Positions 16,556-22,387 of a DNA stretch of 22,387 bases are shown here, piece after piece. The stretch spans positions 1 through 22,387 of the forward strand of contig CAZISM010000089.1 of assembly GCA_964541895.1 (NCBI GenBank), read 5' to 3'. Source of the DNA: CAZISM01 sp964541895. Its GTDB lineage: Bacteria; Zhuqueibacterota; Zhuqueibacteria; Residuimicrobiales; Residuimicrobiaceae. Under the pieces are notes generated by a model. That model searched no databases. It worked only from the letters and a program-made list of their open reading frames with translations, and was not told the DNA's origin. Within the stretch, counting starts at the first letter, position 1, and every line of letters begins with the position of its first letter. The position numbers and the translations under genes are program-made.

Positions 16556-17491
16556 TCAGTTGCTTTGCTGCCGGCTGTCGAGTTCCAGCAGGGGTTGGAC
16601 GATTTTTTGCATGATTTGGCTGATGTTGCTATCTGGCGTATCGGTGACAAAGGCCACGCCGGCGTCACCGGCGCTGGCGATGCGCGGATCCATGGGAAGG
16701 GCGCCGAGGAACGGCACCTGCATGTCCTGCGCTAAATGGTGGCCGCCGCCGCTGCGCAGGATTTCGGTGATCTGGCCGCAGTGGGGACAGATAAAGCCGC
16801 TCATATTTTCCACCACACCCAGCACCGGCACATTCACCTGCCGGCAAAAGGTGATGGATTTGCGCACATCCACCGATGCCACTTTTTGCGGTGTGGTGAC
16901 CACCACCGCGCCGTCCAGTTTGCCGATCAACTGGCAGACCGACAGCGGCTCGTCGCCGGTGCCGGGCGGAAGGTCGATGATCAGGTAATCCAGATCGCCC
17001 CAGGCCACATCTTTGAGAAACTGTTTGATGGCGCCCATCTTCATGGGGCCGCGCCAAATGACGGCGTCGTCGGGATGTTTCAGGAAGAATCCCAGTGACA
17101 TGACCCTGAGGCCGTTGCTCTCGGCGGGAAAAATCTCGCTCTCGTGGACAAAAATATTGGTCCCCTCCAGGTTCAGCATGGTGGGTATGCTCGGGCCGTG
17201 AATGTCGGCATCCAGCAAACCGACTGTTTTGCCGGCCTGTTTCAGGGCTGAAGCCAGATTGACCGCCATGGTGCTTTTACCGACACCGCCCTTGCCTGAC
17301 AGGACGATGATCTTGTAGCGGATGCGACAAAGTCGGGCTTCCAGCTGCTGGCGATCCTCATAGTCCTGATCCGTTTCGCCTGCCTTCCGATGCTGAGCCG
17401 AACAGCTCTGGTTGGAGCAGGTGTCGCAGCTTTCTGCATGTTCGGACGTGGTGGGGTTGCTTGTCTCCGGGGGTACGGCTGTTGTTGCCAT
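16556..17491 (-). CDS. Mrp/Nbp35-family P-loop ATPase
   Basis: The protein has 311 residues. The N-terminal extension has CDTCSNQSC (Cys22, 25, 30), reminiscent of the Nbp35 ferredoxin-like cluster site. The deviant Walker A is GKGGVGKS (66-73), with Walker-type LLDADIHGPSIP and DLPPGTGDEPLS, and a CPHC pair late in VENMSGFICPHCG that can bridge a cluster between subunits. The family carries and transfers Fe-S clusters with ATP. In this context it matches the ParA/Mrp member of the orange-protein cluster (DVU2109-type), presumably serving assembly or positioning of the heterometal complex. AAGGA lies 8 nt before the ATG; the upstream MinD gene ends 4 bp away. Confidence 0.92.
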   Translation of the reverse strand: MATTAVPPETSNPTTSEHAESCDTCSNQSCSAQHRKAGETDQDYEDRQQLEARLCRIRYKIIVLSGKGGVGKSTMAVNLASALKQAGKTVGLLDADIHGPSIPTMLNLEGTNIFVHESEIFPAESNGLRVMSLGFFLKHPDDAVIWRGPMKMGAIKQFLKDVAWGDLDYLIIDLPPGTGDEPLSVCQLIGKLDGAVVVTTPQKVASVDVRKSITFCRQVNVPVLGVVENMSGFICPHCGQITEILRSGGGHHLAQDMQVPFLGALPMDPRIASAGDAGVAFVTDTPDSNISQIMQKIVQPLLELDSRQQSN

Positions 17492-17495
17492 TCGT

Positions 17496-18377
17496 TCATT
17501 CCTTATTGTTGAGCTGATTCCATATGTGTTTAATATCGTCCGCCGCGGTCGATTGGATTTCCACCACGGTCTGAACCTTCATCTGGGATTTGGTTACATT
17601 GGCGTCATAATGAATGCGGCCGAGGATGCGGGCACCGGCCGCCGCTGCGGCCTGTTCGATGCGTTCGGTCATGGCAAGGTCGATATCATATTTGTTGACG
17701 CATAGCGAAACCGGCAATTTGAAATGGTGCGTCAACTGCAGCACCCGCAACAGGTCGTGCTCTGCGGAGAGCGTTGGTTCGCTCACCAGCAAAACGCGGG
17801 AAGCGCCGGTCAGAGAGGATATCACCGGACAGCCGATGCCGGGCGGGCCATCGACCATGATGCGTGTGATTCCTTCTGTTTCAGCCAGGCGACGTGCTTC
17901 CTGGCGCACCAGGGAGACCAGTTTGCCCGAGTTTTCCGCCGCTGTTCCGAGACGGGCGTGGACCATGGGGCCGCAGCGGGTCGTGGAGATCATCCATTCG
18001 CCGCACCAGCGTTCGTTGAAATCGATGGCTTTGACCGGACAAAAATGCACACAAACGCCGCACCCTTCGCACAGAGCCGGGTCGATGGAAAAGAGGGTCG
18101 GAGTATCCAGGGCCGGCTGCCGCTGCACCGCCTCGAAGCGGCAATAGGCCAGGCACGCTCCGCAGCCGATGCAATCAGCTTGCCTGATAACCGCCTGATG
18201 GCCGCTGTAGAAATCCCGGCGTTGCCCGATGCGGGGCGCCAGCAACAGATGCAGGTCAGCCGCGTCGACGTCGCAGTCGGCTAGAACTGATCGCCCGGCC
18301 AGGACCGCCAGCGAAGCGGTTACGCTGGTTTTGCCGGTGCCGCCTTTGCCGCTGATCACTACCAGTTCATCGATCAT
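17496..18377 (-). CDS. MinD-family ATPase with inserted 2[4Fe-4S] ferredoxin domain (second copy)
   Basis: The protein has 293 residues. Walker A is KGGTGKT (11-17); the switch region is DCDVDAADLHL. A ferredoxin insert has Cys69-72-75-79 and Cys103-106-109-113, two complete [4Fe-4S] motifs. It is followed by VDGPPGIGCPVISS and VNKYDID of the MinD/ParA fold. Such proteins occur with NifX-like partners in anaerobes (DVU2103/DVU2104-type). ATG 18377 was chosen because it overlaps the previous stop as ATGA and precedes Walker A directly; the frame open upstream of it has no ATPase-like sequence. Role inferred: ATP-driven assembly or localisation of the ORP-like complex with electron supply from the insert. 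Confidence 0.92.
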   Translation of the reverse strand: MIDELVVISGKGGTGKTSVTASLAVLAGRSVLADCDVDAADLHLLLAPRIGQRRDFYSGHQAVIRQADCIGCGACLAYCRFEAVQRQPALDTPTLFSIDPALCEGCGVCVHFCPVKAIDFNERWCGEWMISTTRCGPMVHARLGTAAENSGKLVSLVRQEARRLAETEGITRIMVDGPPGIGCPVISSLTGASRVLLVSEPTLSAEHDLLRVLQLTHHFKLPVSLCVNKYDIDLAMTERIEQAAAAAGARILGRIHYDANVTKSQMKVQTVVEIQSTAADDIKHIWNQLNNKE

Positions 18378-19258
18378 GGCCGCGCCGCCTGCTGATTGAG
18401 CGTAAGCGAATGACCGCCCGCCAGCAGGCGCGCGGCATCGGCAAGATGGGTAAAGGCGTGCCGGTATTCGGCCATAGCCTGCACCATGGCAATGCCCCTG
18501 GCATAGTGCTCTGCGATCCGGCGATCGTCCGGAATCTCCAGCAAAACAGGAACCTCCTGCGCAAGGCAATAGTCGTGCACGCGACGATCGCCGATGCCCA
18601 TGCGATTAACGACCACAGCAACAGGGAGATGGAGCGTGCGCACCATATCTACGGCCAGGGTCAGATCGTGCAGTCCGAACGGCGTCGGCTCGGTGACCAG
18701 GATGACGACATCTGCGCCTGTTACCGTCGTAACAACCGGGCAGGAGGTGCCGGGCGGTGCATCGAGAATAGCCGGCATGCTGCGATTATGCTGAGCCTTG
18801 ACGCTGCGGATCAGCGGAGGCGCCATGCTGACGCCGATGTCGAGCTGGCCGTATATCAGCGAGATATGGCCGTGTTGCTGTTTTTTGATAACGCCGATCC
18901 GTTGCGGCTCGTCGTGAAGGGCGCGTTGCGGGCAAATCATGGCGCAGCCGCCGCAGCTGTGGCAGAGTTCGGGAAAGATCATCGGCACTTTTGCGGGCAC
19001 AATGATGGCATGGAAGGCGCAGAACCGGCTGCATTGTCCGCAGCCGTCGCAACGGCTTTCGTCCACCACCGGGACAAGGCGGCTTACCACCACGTCCGGT
19101 TGCGGCCGGCCGGCGAGAAAGAGATGCGCATTGGGCGCTTCGACGTCGCAATCCAGCAGCTGCACAGGTTCGGCTGACACCAGGGCCAGATTTACCGCTA
19201 CGGTCGTTTTTCCGGTTCCGCCTTTTCCAGAGGCGATAGCAATTTTCACAAAGGGCAT
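18374..19258 (-). CDS. MinD-family ATPase with inserted 2[4Fe-4S] ferredoxin domain (first copy)
   Basis: The protein has 294 residues from ATG 19258. Walker A is GKGGTGKT (11-18), the switch DCDVEAPNAHL, then a ferredoxin insert with Cys70-73-76-80 and Cys99-102-105-109, then DAPPGTSCPVVTT and VVNRMGIGD. It is a diverged tandem paralogue of the next gene, and the two probably form a heteromeric ATPase. The start is ambiguous: GTG 19249 gives the usual VKIAIASGKGG beginning, has AGGA 7 nt upstream and overlaps the stop of a 29-codon ORF as GTGA. ATG 19258 has only a distant GGAAA. The stop overlaps the following gene by 4 bp. Confidence 0.9.
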   Translation of the reverse strand: MPFVKIAIASGKGGTGKTTVAVNLALVSAEPVQLLDCDVEAPNAHLFLAGRPQPDVVVSRLVPVVDESRCDGCGQCSRFCAFHAIIVPAKVPMIFPELCHSCGGCAMICPQRALHDEPQRIGVIKKQQHGHISLIYGQLDIGVSMAPPLIRSVKAQHNRSMPAILDAPPGTSCPVVTTVTGADVVILVTEPTPFGLHDLTLAVDMVRTLHLPVAVVVNRMGIGDRRVHDYCLAQEVPVLLEIPDDRRIAEHYARGIAMVQAMAEYRHAFTHLADAARLLAGGHSLTLNQQAARP

Positions 19259-19335
19259 CCTGGTGTTTCCAGACGTTCAAATAACATGGTTTTTTGACCA
19301 GATGGCAATGGTCGAAACAGCTGTTCTTTGGTCAT
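19246..19335 (-). CDS. Possible 29-residue ORF between NifX-like and MinD genes
   Basis: ATG 19335 begins MTKEQLFRPLPSGQKTMLFE and ends in a GTGA overlap with the alternative start of the MinD gene. Just upstream, GAGGAG and an ATG open a 7-codon ORF whose TGA overlaps this ATG (TGATG). So the 120-bp spacer could be translated as a coupled chain. It has no ribosome-binding site of its own and I recognise no family. It may simply be leader sequence. Confidence 0.25.
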   Translation of the reverse strand: MTKEQLFRPLPSGQKTMLFERLETPGCPL

Positions 19336-19378
19336 CAGGCGAAAAAGTTGGATTGCATGGATTTACTCCTCAACAGGA

Positions 19379-19738
19379 TTACCAGTGGCCTTCCACGTCG
19401 GCGCTTTCGGCGCGCGGCAGGGTGCCGGCCTGGAATTGCGCCAACGCTTCTGCAATCGTGGCGGCATTCGTCGTATATACCGCCACGCCGGCGGCAGCAA
19501 GGACGCGAAACGCCTTGGGCCCGCAATGCCCGGTCACCAGGGCCTGGGCTCCGGATCTGACAACGGTTTCAGCCGCTTGAATGCCGGCGCCCTGGGCAGC
19601 GTTCAGATTTTGATGATTGTCGATGGTCTGCGCTGTTGTGTTTTCGCTGTCATAAATCAGAAACCGGGCCGCCCGACCGAAACGGCTATCCATGGCGGCG
19701 TTGATATCTTTGCCGGCGGTGGTAAAAGCTATTTTCAT
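19379..19738 (-). CDS. NifX-like (dinitrogenase FeMo-cofactor family) protein, Orp-like
   Basis: The protein has 119 residues and a complete FeMo-co-type fold: MKIAFTTAGKDINAAMDSRFGRAARFLIYD, then the region with NLNAAQGAGIQAAETV, GAQALVTGHCGPKAFRVLAAAGVAVY, and a C-terminal helix. It is typical in length and layout of single-domain members such as Orp, which holds a Mo-Cu-S cluster in Desulfovibrio. ATG 19738 is preceded by GAGG at good spacing; the upstream in-frame start at 19807 lacks this and reads unlike the family. It lies between the long NifX-like gene and the first MinD gene, so it is the best candidate for the cofactor-carrying subunit. The metal is not deducible from sequence. Confidence 0.9.
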   Translation of the reverse strand: MKIAFTTAGKDINAAMDSRFGRAARFLIYDSENTTAQTIDNHQNLNAAQGAGIQAAETVVRSGAQALVTGHCGPKAFRVLAAAGVAVYTTNAATIAEALAQFQAGTLPRAESADVEGHW

Positions 19739-19881
19739 ATAGACCTCAGTGCGCTTGGTAATTTTTGTGAAAGGGCGGCTGATCTCTGACACGGTCCGGT
19801 TTGCCAACCTGTCCGCGGTTCTTGGCCAGTCGGACCGGTTCTATCTCCAACTGGCATTCTCAGTGCGCCCTGATCCTGGTT

Positions 19882-20457
19882 TTACGTCACATGCAAGTCG
19901 CGGCCGCAACGCGGGCATGTGCGCAGCGGGCTCCCGCTATCGCAACAGCCTGATTCGCGGTAGCCGCAATGGTCGCAAAAGCGTGAATGTTCCGTGGTTC
20001 CCGGCCGGGTCCCGTCGTTGTGACCGCCGGCTTTGCTGCCAGACCCGTGGCTGAAAGCCATTCGACCCCGATGACCGTCCAGACCCAAATGAGCCGCATG
20101 GAAACGGTTTTTATGGCGCCGGCAACATCCGGGCATGAGGTAGTGATCGTTTTTCAGCAATTGGCCGGATAACCAGTTGCTGGCGACCGCGGTCGTTTCG
20201 CCGGCCGTAAACGGGATGACCTGAATGCCGTTGCCGGCGATCATGGACTCCAATTCCCGCGAGATAGCGCCGCAGATCAGCGTATGCACGTGACAGTCGC
20301 ATAATTGCTGCGCGCGCGCATGCAGAGATTCTTCGGCACATGCCACCTCCGCCGTGGCTGTGACGCGGCCGTTCTCAACCGTCAACAGCGAGAGTCGACG
20401 GGCCACATCAAAGACCGGCGCAATGCGATCGTTCCATATGGATATTGCGATGATCAT
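19882..20457 (-). CDS. NifX-like protein with His-rich linker and C-terminal Cys4 zinc ribbon
   Basis: The protein has 191 residues. Residues 1-110 are a FeMo-co-family domain (IAISIWNDRIAPVFDVARRL; HTLICGAISRELE). It is followed by a His/Gly-rich linker (about 112-150) and a C-terminal Cys-rich tail with CDHCGY (161-166) and CPRCG (181-185). This resembles a rubredoxin or zinc-ribbon knuckle seen in long NifX-like proteins of anaerobes. The His/Cys-rich tail probably binds metal. GGAG precedes the ATG. It is the first gene after the sigma-54 promoter at 20483-20498, so it is the promoter-proximal member of the ORP-like operon. A 143-bp spacer to the next gene shows no clear terminator. Confidence 0.85.
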   Translation of the reverse strand: MIIAISIWNDRIAPVFDVARRLSLLTVENGRVTATAEVACAEESLHARAQQLCDCHVHTLICGAISRELESMIAGNGIQVIPFTAGETTAVASNWLSGQLLKNDHYLMPGCCRRHKNRFHAAHLGLDGHRGRMAFSHGSGSKAGGHNDGTRPGTTEHSRFCDHCGYRESGCCDSGSPLRTCPRCGRDLHVT

Positions 20458-20482
20458 GCCGCTCCGTTTTTCTTGTAGCCTT

Positions 20483-20498
20483 TGCTAAAGTCGTGCCA
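20483..20498 (-). promoter_or_regulatory. Sigma-54 (-24/-12) promoter of the ORP-like operon
   Basis: TGGCACGACTTTAGCA on the minus strand: perfect TGGCACG -24 block, GG and GC separated by exactly 10 nt, one mismatch in the -12 block (TAGCA for TTGCA). The -12 GC is about 26 nt before the ATG at 20457. Confidence 0.85.
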
Positions 20499-20579
20499 CA
20501 AGTAATCTGCCGTTCAAGTTTTTGTATCTATAATAAAAACAAAAGAAAATGCCGGGCGATACCCTGGGGCCTGCCCATG

Positions 20580-20601
20580 ATAGTAGCATAAAAGCAACTA
20601 T
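20580..20601. promoter_or_regulatory. Possible upstream activator site of the ORP-like operon
   Basis: ATAGTAGC-ATAAAA-GCAACTAT is an imperfect 8+8 inverted repeat (one mismatch), about 80-100 bp upstream of the -24 element. It differs from the TGTTTCA palindrome of the other operon, as expected if each regulator has its own site. The rest of the 239-bp spacer (20458-20696) holds an AT-rich stretch (20515-20550) and no gene. Confidence 0.35.
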
Positions 20602-20696
20602 TTTACTCTGGTGAATTGCATCTGTGCAGCTATTCGCAGGGCGGTCAAGCAGGGTTGGTTTTCGCAGTTTTCCGGCCCGGTCAGGCTGCGCCCGCG

Positions 20697-22088
20697 CTAG
20701 CGTCGCCGTCGGGCGGAACGGCCGTTTTGCTCCGGCCGGGCAATGGCAAGTTTTTTCATCTTGCGGAACAGCGTGGTTTTATGGACGCCGAGTTCGTCCG
20801 CTGCGGCCTGGCGGTTGTAGTGGTTTCGTTTCAAGGCGTCCTGGATGGCCTGCTTTTCGAACAGGGCGTGGGCGGTACGGATATCGGGTTCGGCCAGGTC
20901 CAGGCCGGATTGCATGCGCAGCTCTGCCGGCAGATGTGCGAGGCCGATGCGGCCCTGGCTGCACAGGATAAACGCGCGTTCGATGACGTTTTCCAATTCG
21001 CGCACATTGCCGGGCCAATCGCCGGCCATGAGCAGGGCCAGCGCTTCCGGGTCGATGCCGCGGATATTTTTTTTCTGCAGGTGATTAAAGTGATCGATGA
21101 ACTGCGTCACCAGCAGCGGAATGTCCTCCTTGCGCCGGCGCAGCGGTGGCAATTCGACGCGTACGACGTTGATGCGGTAATAGAGATCTTCACGGAATTG
21201 TCCCTGGCGCATCCGTTCCGCCAGATCGCGATTGGTGGCCGCAATGATGCGCACGTCGGCGGTTTCACTGCGGGTGGCGCCCAGCGGTTCAAAGATGCGA
21301 TCCTGCAGGAACCGCAGCAGTTTGGTTTGCAGGGCCGGACTGATGTCCCCGATTTCGTCCAGAAACAGGGTGCCGCCTCTGGCCATGGTGACCCGTCCGG
21401 CTTTGTCGCGCGTGGCGCCGGTAAAGGCGCCGGTTTTATAGCCGAACAGTTCCGATTCAAGCAGCGTGTCCGGTAAGGCGCTGCAGTTGACGGCGATGAA
21501 AGGGCCTTCGCGTCGGGGACTGAGGCTATGAATGGTACGGGCCATCAGCTCTTTGCCGGTGCCGGTGTCTCCGAGTAAAAGTACGGTGCTGGGGCTCGAG
21601 GCGATGGCCGGCAGCACTTCAAACACGCGCTGCATGACCGGGCTTCGGCTTGCCATGTCGCCGACATGAAAACGGCCCTGCAGCTCTTCCTGCAGCGCTT
21701 CGAGTTCGCGGAGATCGCGAAAGGTCTCTGCGCCGCCGACGATCCTGCCTTTGCTGTCGCGCAGCACGGCCGTGGAGACGCTGATGGGAATGCGGTTGCC
21801 GTCCCCCTTTATGACATAGCCGGTGCGGCCGATCACCGGCTTGCCGCTTTTCATGGTATGGCGCAGGGCGCATTCGGACTCGCACATGCTGGAGCGGAAG
21901 ACGTCGCAGCAGTTGTTGCCGATGGCTTTGTCGCGGGGCACGCCGGTGATATCTTCGGCGGCGCGATTGAACGAGGTGATGCGCCAGTTCAGGTCAACGG
22001 TAAAGACGCCGTCCGAGATGCTTTCCAGAATCGCCTCGGTGGGCGTGGGCACTGTTTTATGTTTGGATGTTTTCCTGTTGTGTTGCAT
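20697..22088 (-). CDS. Sigma-54-dependent regulator of the ORP-like operon: PAS, AAA+ and Fis-type HTH
   Basis: The protein has 463 residues from ATG 22088. The PAS domain (about 18-135) begins ILESISDGVFTVD and has CCDVFRSSMCESECA, the same C-x8-C-x3-C pattern as the other regulator. The AAA+ domain has GDTGTGKE, ESELFGYKTGAFTGA and GGTLFLDEIGD. The C-terminal HTH is RQAAADELGVHKTTLFRKM, followed by a basic tail. It lacks a receiver domain, so the PAS is the likely sensor. It corresponds to the DVU2106-type activator of the Desulfovibrio ORP operons. The frame is open to a TTG at 22211, but the residues before 22088 do not resemble PAS; no good ribosome-binding site lies before 22088, so the start is moderate in confidence. 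Confidence 0.88.
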   Translation of the reverse strand: MQHNRKTSKHKTVPTPTEAILESISDGVFTVDLNWRITSFNRAAEDITGVPRDKAIGNNCCDVFRSSMCESECALRHTMKSGKPVIGRTGYVIKGDGNRIPISVSTAVLRDSKGRIVGGAETFRDLRELEALQEELQGRFHVGDMASRSPVMQRVFEVLPAIASSPSTVLLLGDTGTGKELMARTIHSLSPRREGPFIAVNCSALPDTLLESELFGYKTGAFTGATRDKAGRVTMARGGTLFLDEIGDISPALQTKLLRFLQDRIFEPLGATRSETADVRIIAATNRDLAERMRQGQFREDLYYRINVVRVELPPLRRRKEDIPLLVTQFIDHFNHLQKKNIRGIDPEALALLMAGDWPGNVRELENVIERAFILCSQGRIGLAHLPAELRMQSGLDLAEPDIRTAHALFEKQAIQDALKRNHYNRQAAADELGVHKTTLFRKMKKLAIARPEQNGRSARRRR

Positions 22089-22212
22089 AATGCTGAATCT
22101 GATCCTTCCAGACCGGCTGCGAGAGGCGTTTGGGTGAACAACGGGAGGGCACGGCATGTGCTTATGCCGAATGGCCCGGAATGTATGTGCAACCTCTCGG
22201 CGCCCGCTCAAT

Positions 22213-22240
22213 AATGTACGGATAATAGGGCTAAGGTCAA
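22213..22240 (-). promoter_or_regulatory. Candidate sigma-70 promoter of the second regulator
   Basis: TTGACC (5 of 6), 16 bp, TACATT on the minus strand, giving a leader of about 118 nt before ATG 22088. The rest of the 299-bp terminal spacer (22089-22387) shows only a small GGCCT-AGGCC hairpin near 22363-22379 and no credible gene on either strand. Confidence 0.4.
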
Positions 22241-22387
22241 ATGGATATCTTGATCCGGATAGCCGGCAAACGAAGATGATCGCCAGGCCCGCGCCATGGG
22301 GTCGAAAGGAGGCCTGGAAGGAAATATCCAGTTAACCCAACTTCGACACTTAAAATTATTTTTGGCCTAAAATCGAGGCCTTGGCAC

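Noticed and set aside
16203..20457. A nitrogen-fixation locus, suggested by three NifX-like genes
   Set aside because: No nifHDK, nifE or nifN gene is present; the MinD/Mrp partners and sigma-54 activator fit an ORP-like cluster instead.
20515..20570. Intrinsic terminator after the second regulator gene
   Set aside because: There is a T-rich stretch on the minus strand, but the adjacent GC-rich part forms only 3-4 bp stems.

Overview
The window (about 22.4 kb, moderately GC-rich) reads as a chromosomal piece of a diderm, probably strictly anaerobic bacterium. The evidence is a patatin/outer-membrane-barrel fusion, several exported lipoproteins, multihaem c-type cytochromes, ferredoxin-containing MinD ATPases and two sigma-54 enhancer-binding regulators. 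I cannot name the phylum; a Calditrichota/KSB1-like or deltaproteobacterial-type anaerobe would fit. It is a draft assembly: a 100-N gap sits inside one gene.

Left part (1-8231), mostly metabolism and envelope. A 3'-truncated secreted DUF1593/nucleoside-hydrolase-like protein runs off the left edge (minus). Next is a minus-strand pair: a secreted metallo-beta-lactamase-fold hydrolase and a KdgK-like sugar kinase, closed by a terminator. Divergent from it on plus are a patatin-POTRA-barrel protein and a transketolase-like ThDP enzyme. An intergenic patch with short palindromes (8043-8231) follows.

Middle (8232-10821, minus): an OB-fold lipoprotein followed by the ABC-F translation factor EttA. 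The lipoprotein gene is split only by the N gap. The gap is flanked by the same 55 bp on both sides, and removing one copy plus the Ns restores a 237-residue frame.

Right part (11004-22088, all minus) is the most interesting. A sigma-54 regulator (20697-22088) lies upstream of a GG-N10-GC promoter and seven genes: three NifX/FeMo-co-family proteins and two ferredoxin-MinD ATPases, one Mrp/Nbp35 ATPase, and possibly a 29-codon ORF. This gene set matches the 'orange protein' (ORP) system known from Desulfovibrio. A second, paralogous sigma-54 regulator follows. Directly after it come palindromic upstream sites, a near-consensus sigma-54 promoter, and a four-protein operon: a cytoplasmic TPR protein, a multihaem cytochrome lipoprotein, a double-rhodanese lipoprotein and a second multihaem cytochrome lipoprotein, ending in a strong terminator.

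The large cytochrome is interrupted by an in-frame TGA between its signal/first-haem segment and its remaining ten haem motifs. A 9-bp stem with a 5-nt loop starts 7 nt after the TGA, the geometry expected of a bacterial SECIS. A selenocysteine-containing multihaem cytochrome is therefore a serious hypothesis; a nonsense mutation or two coupled genes are the alternatives. I infer, but cannot show, that the operon is a sigma-54-controlled envelope module coupling sulfane-sulfur chemistry to electron transfer.
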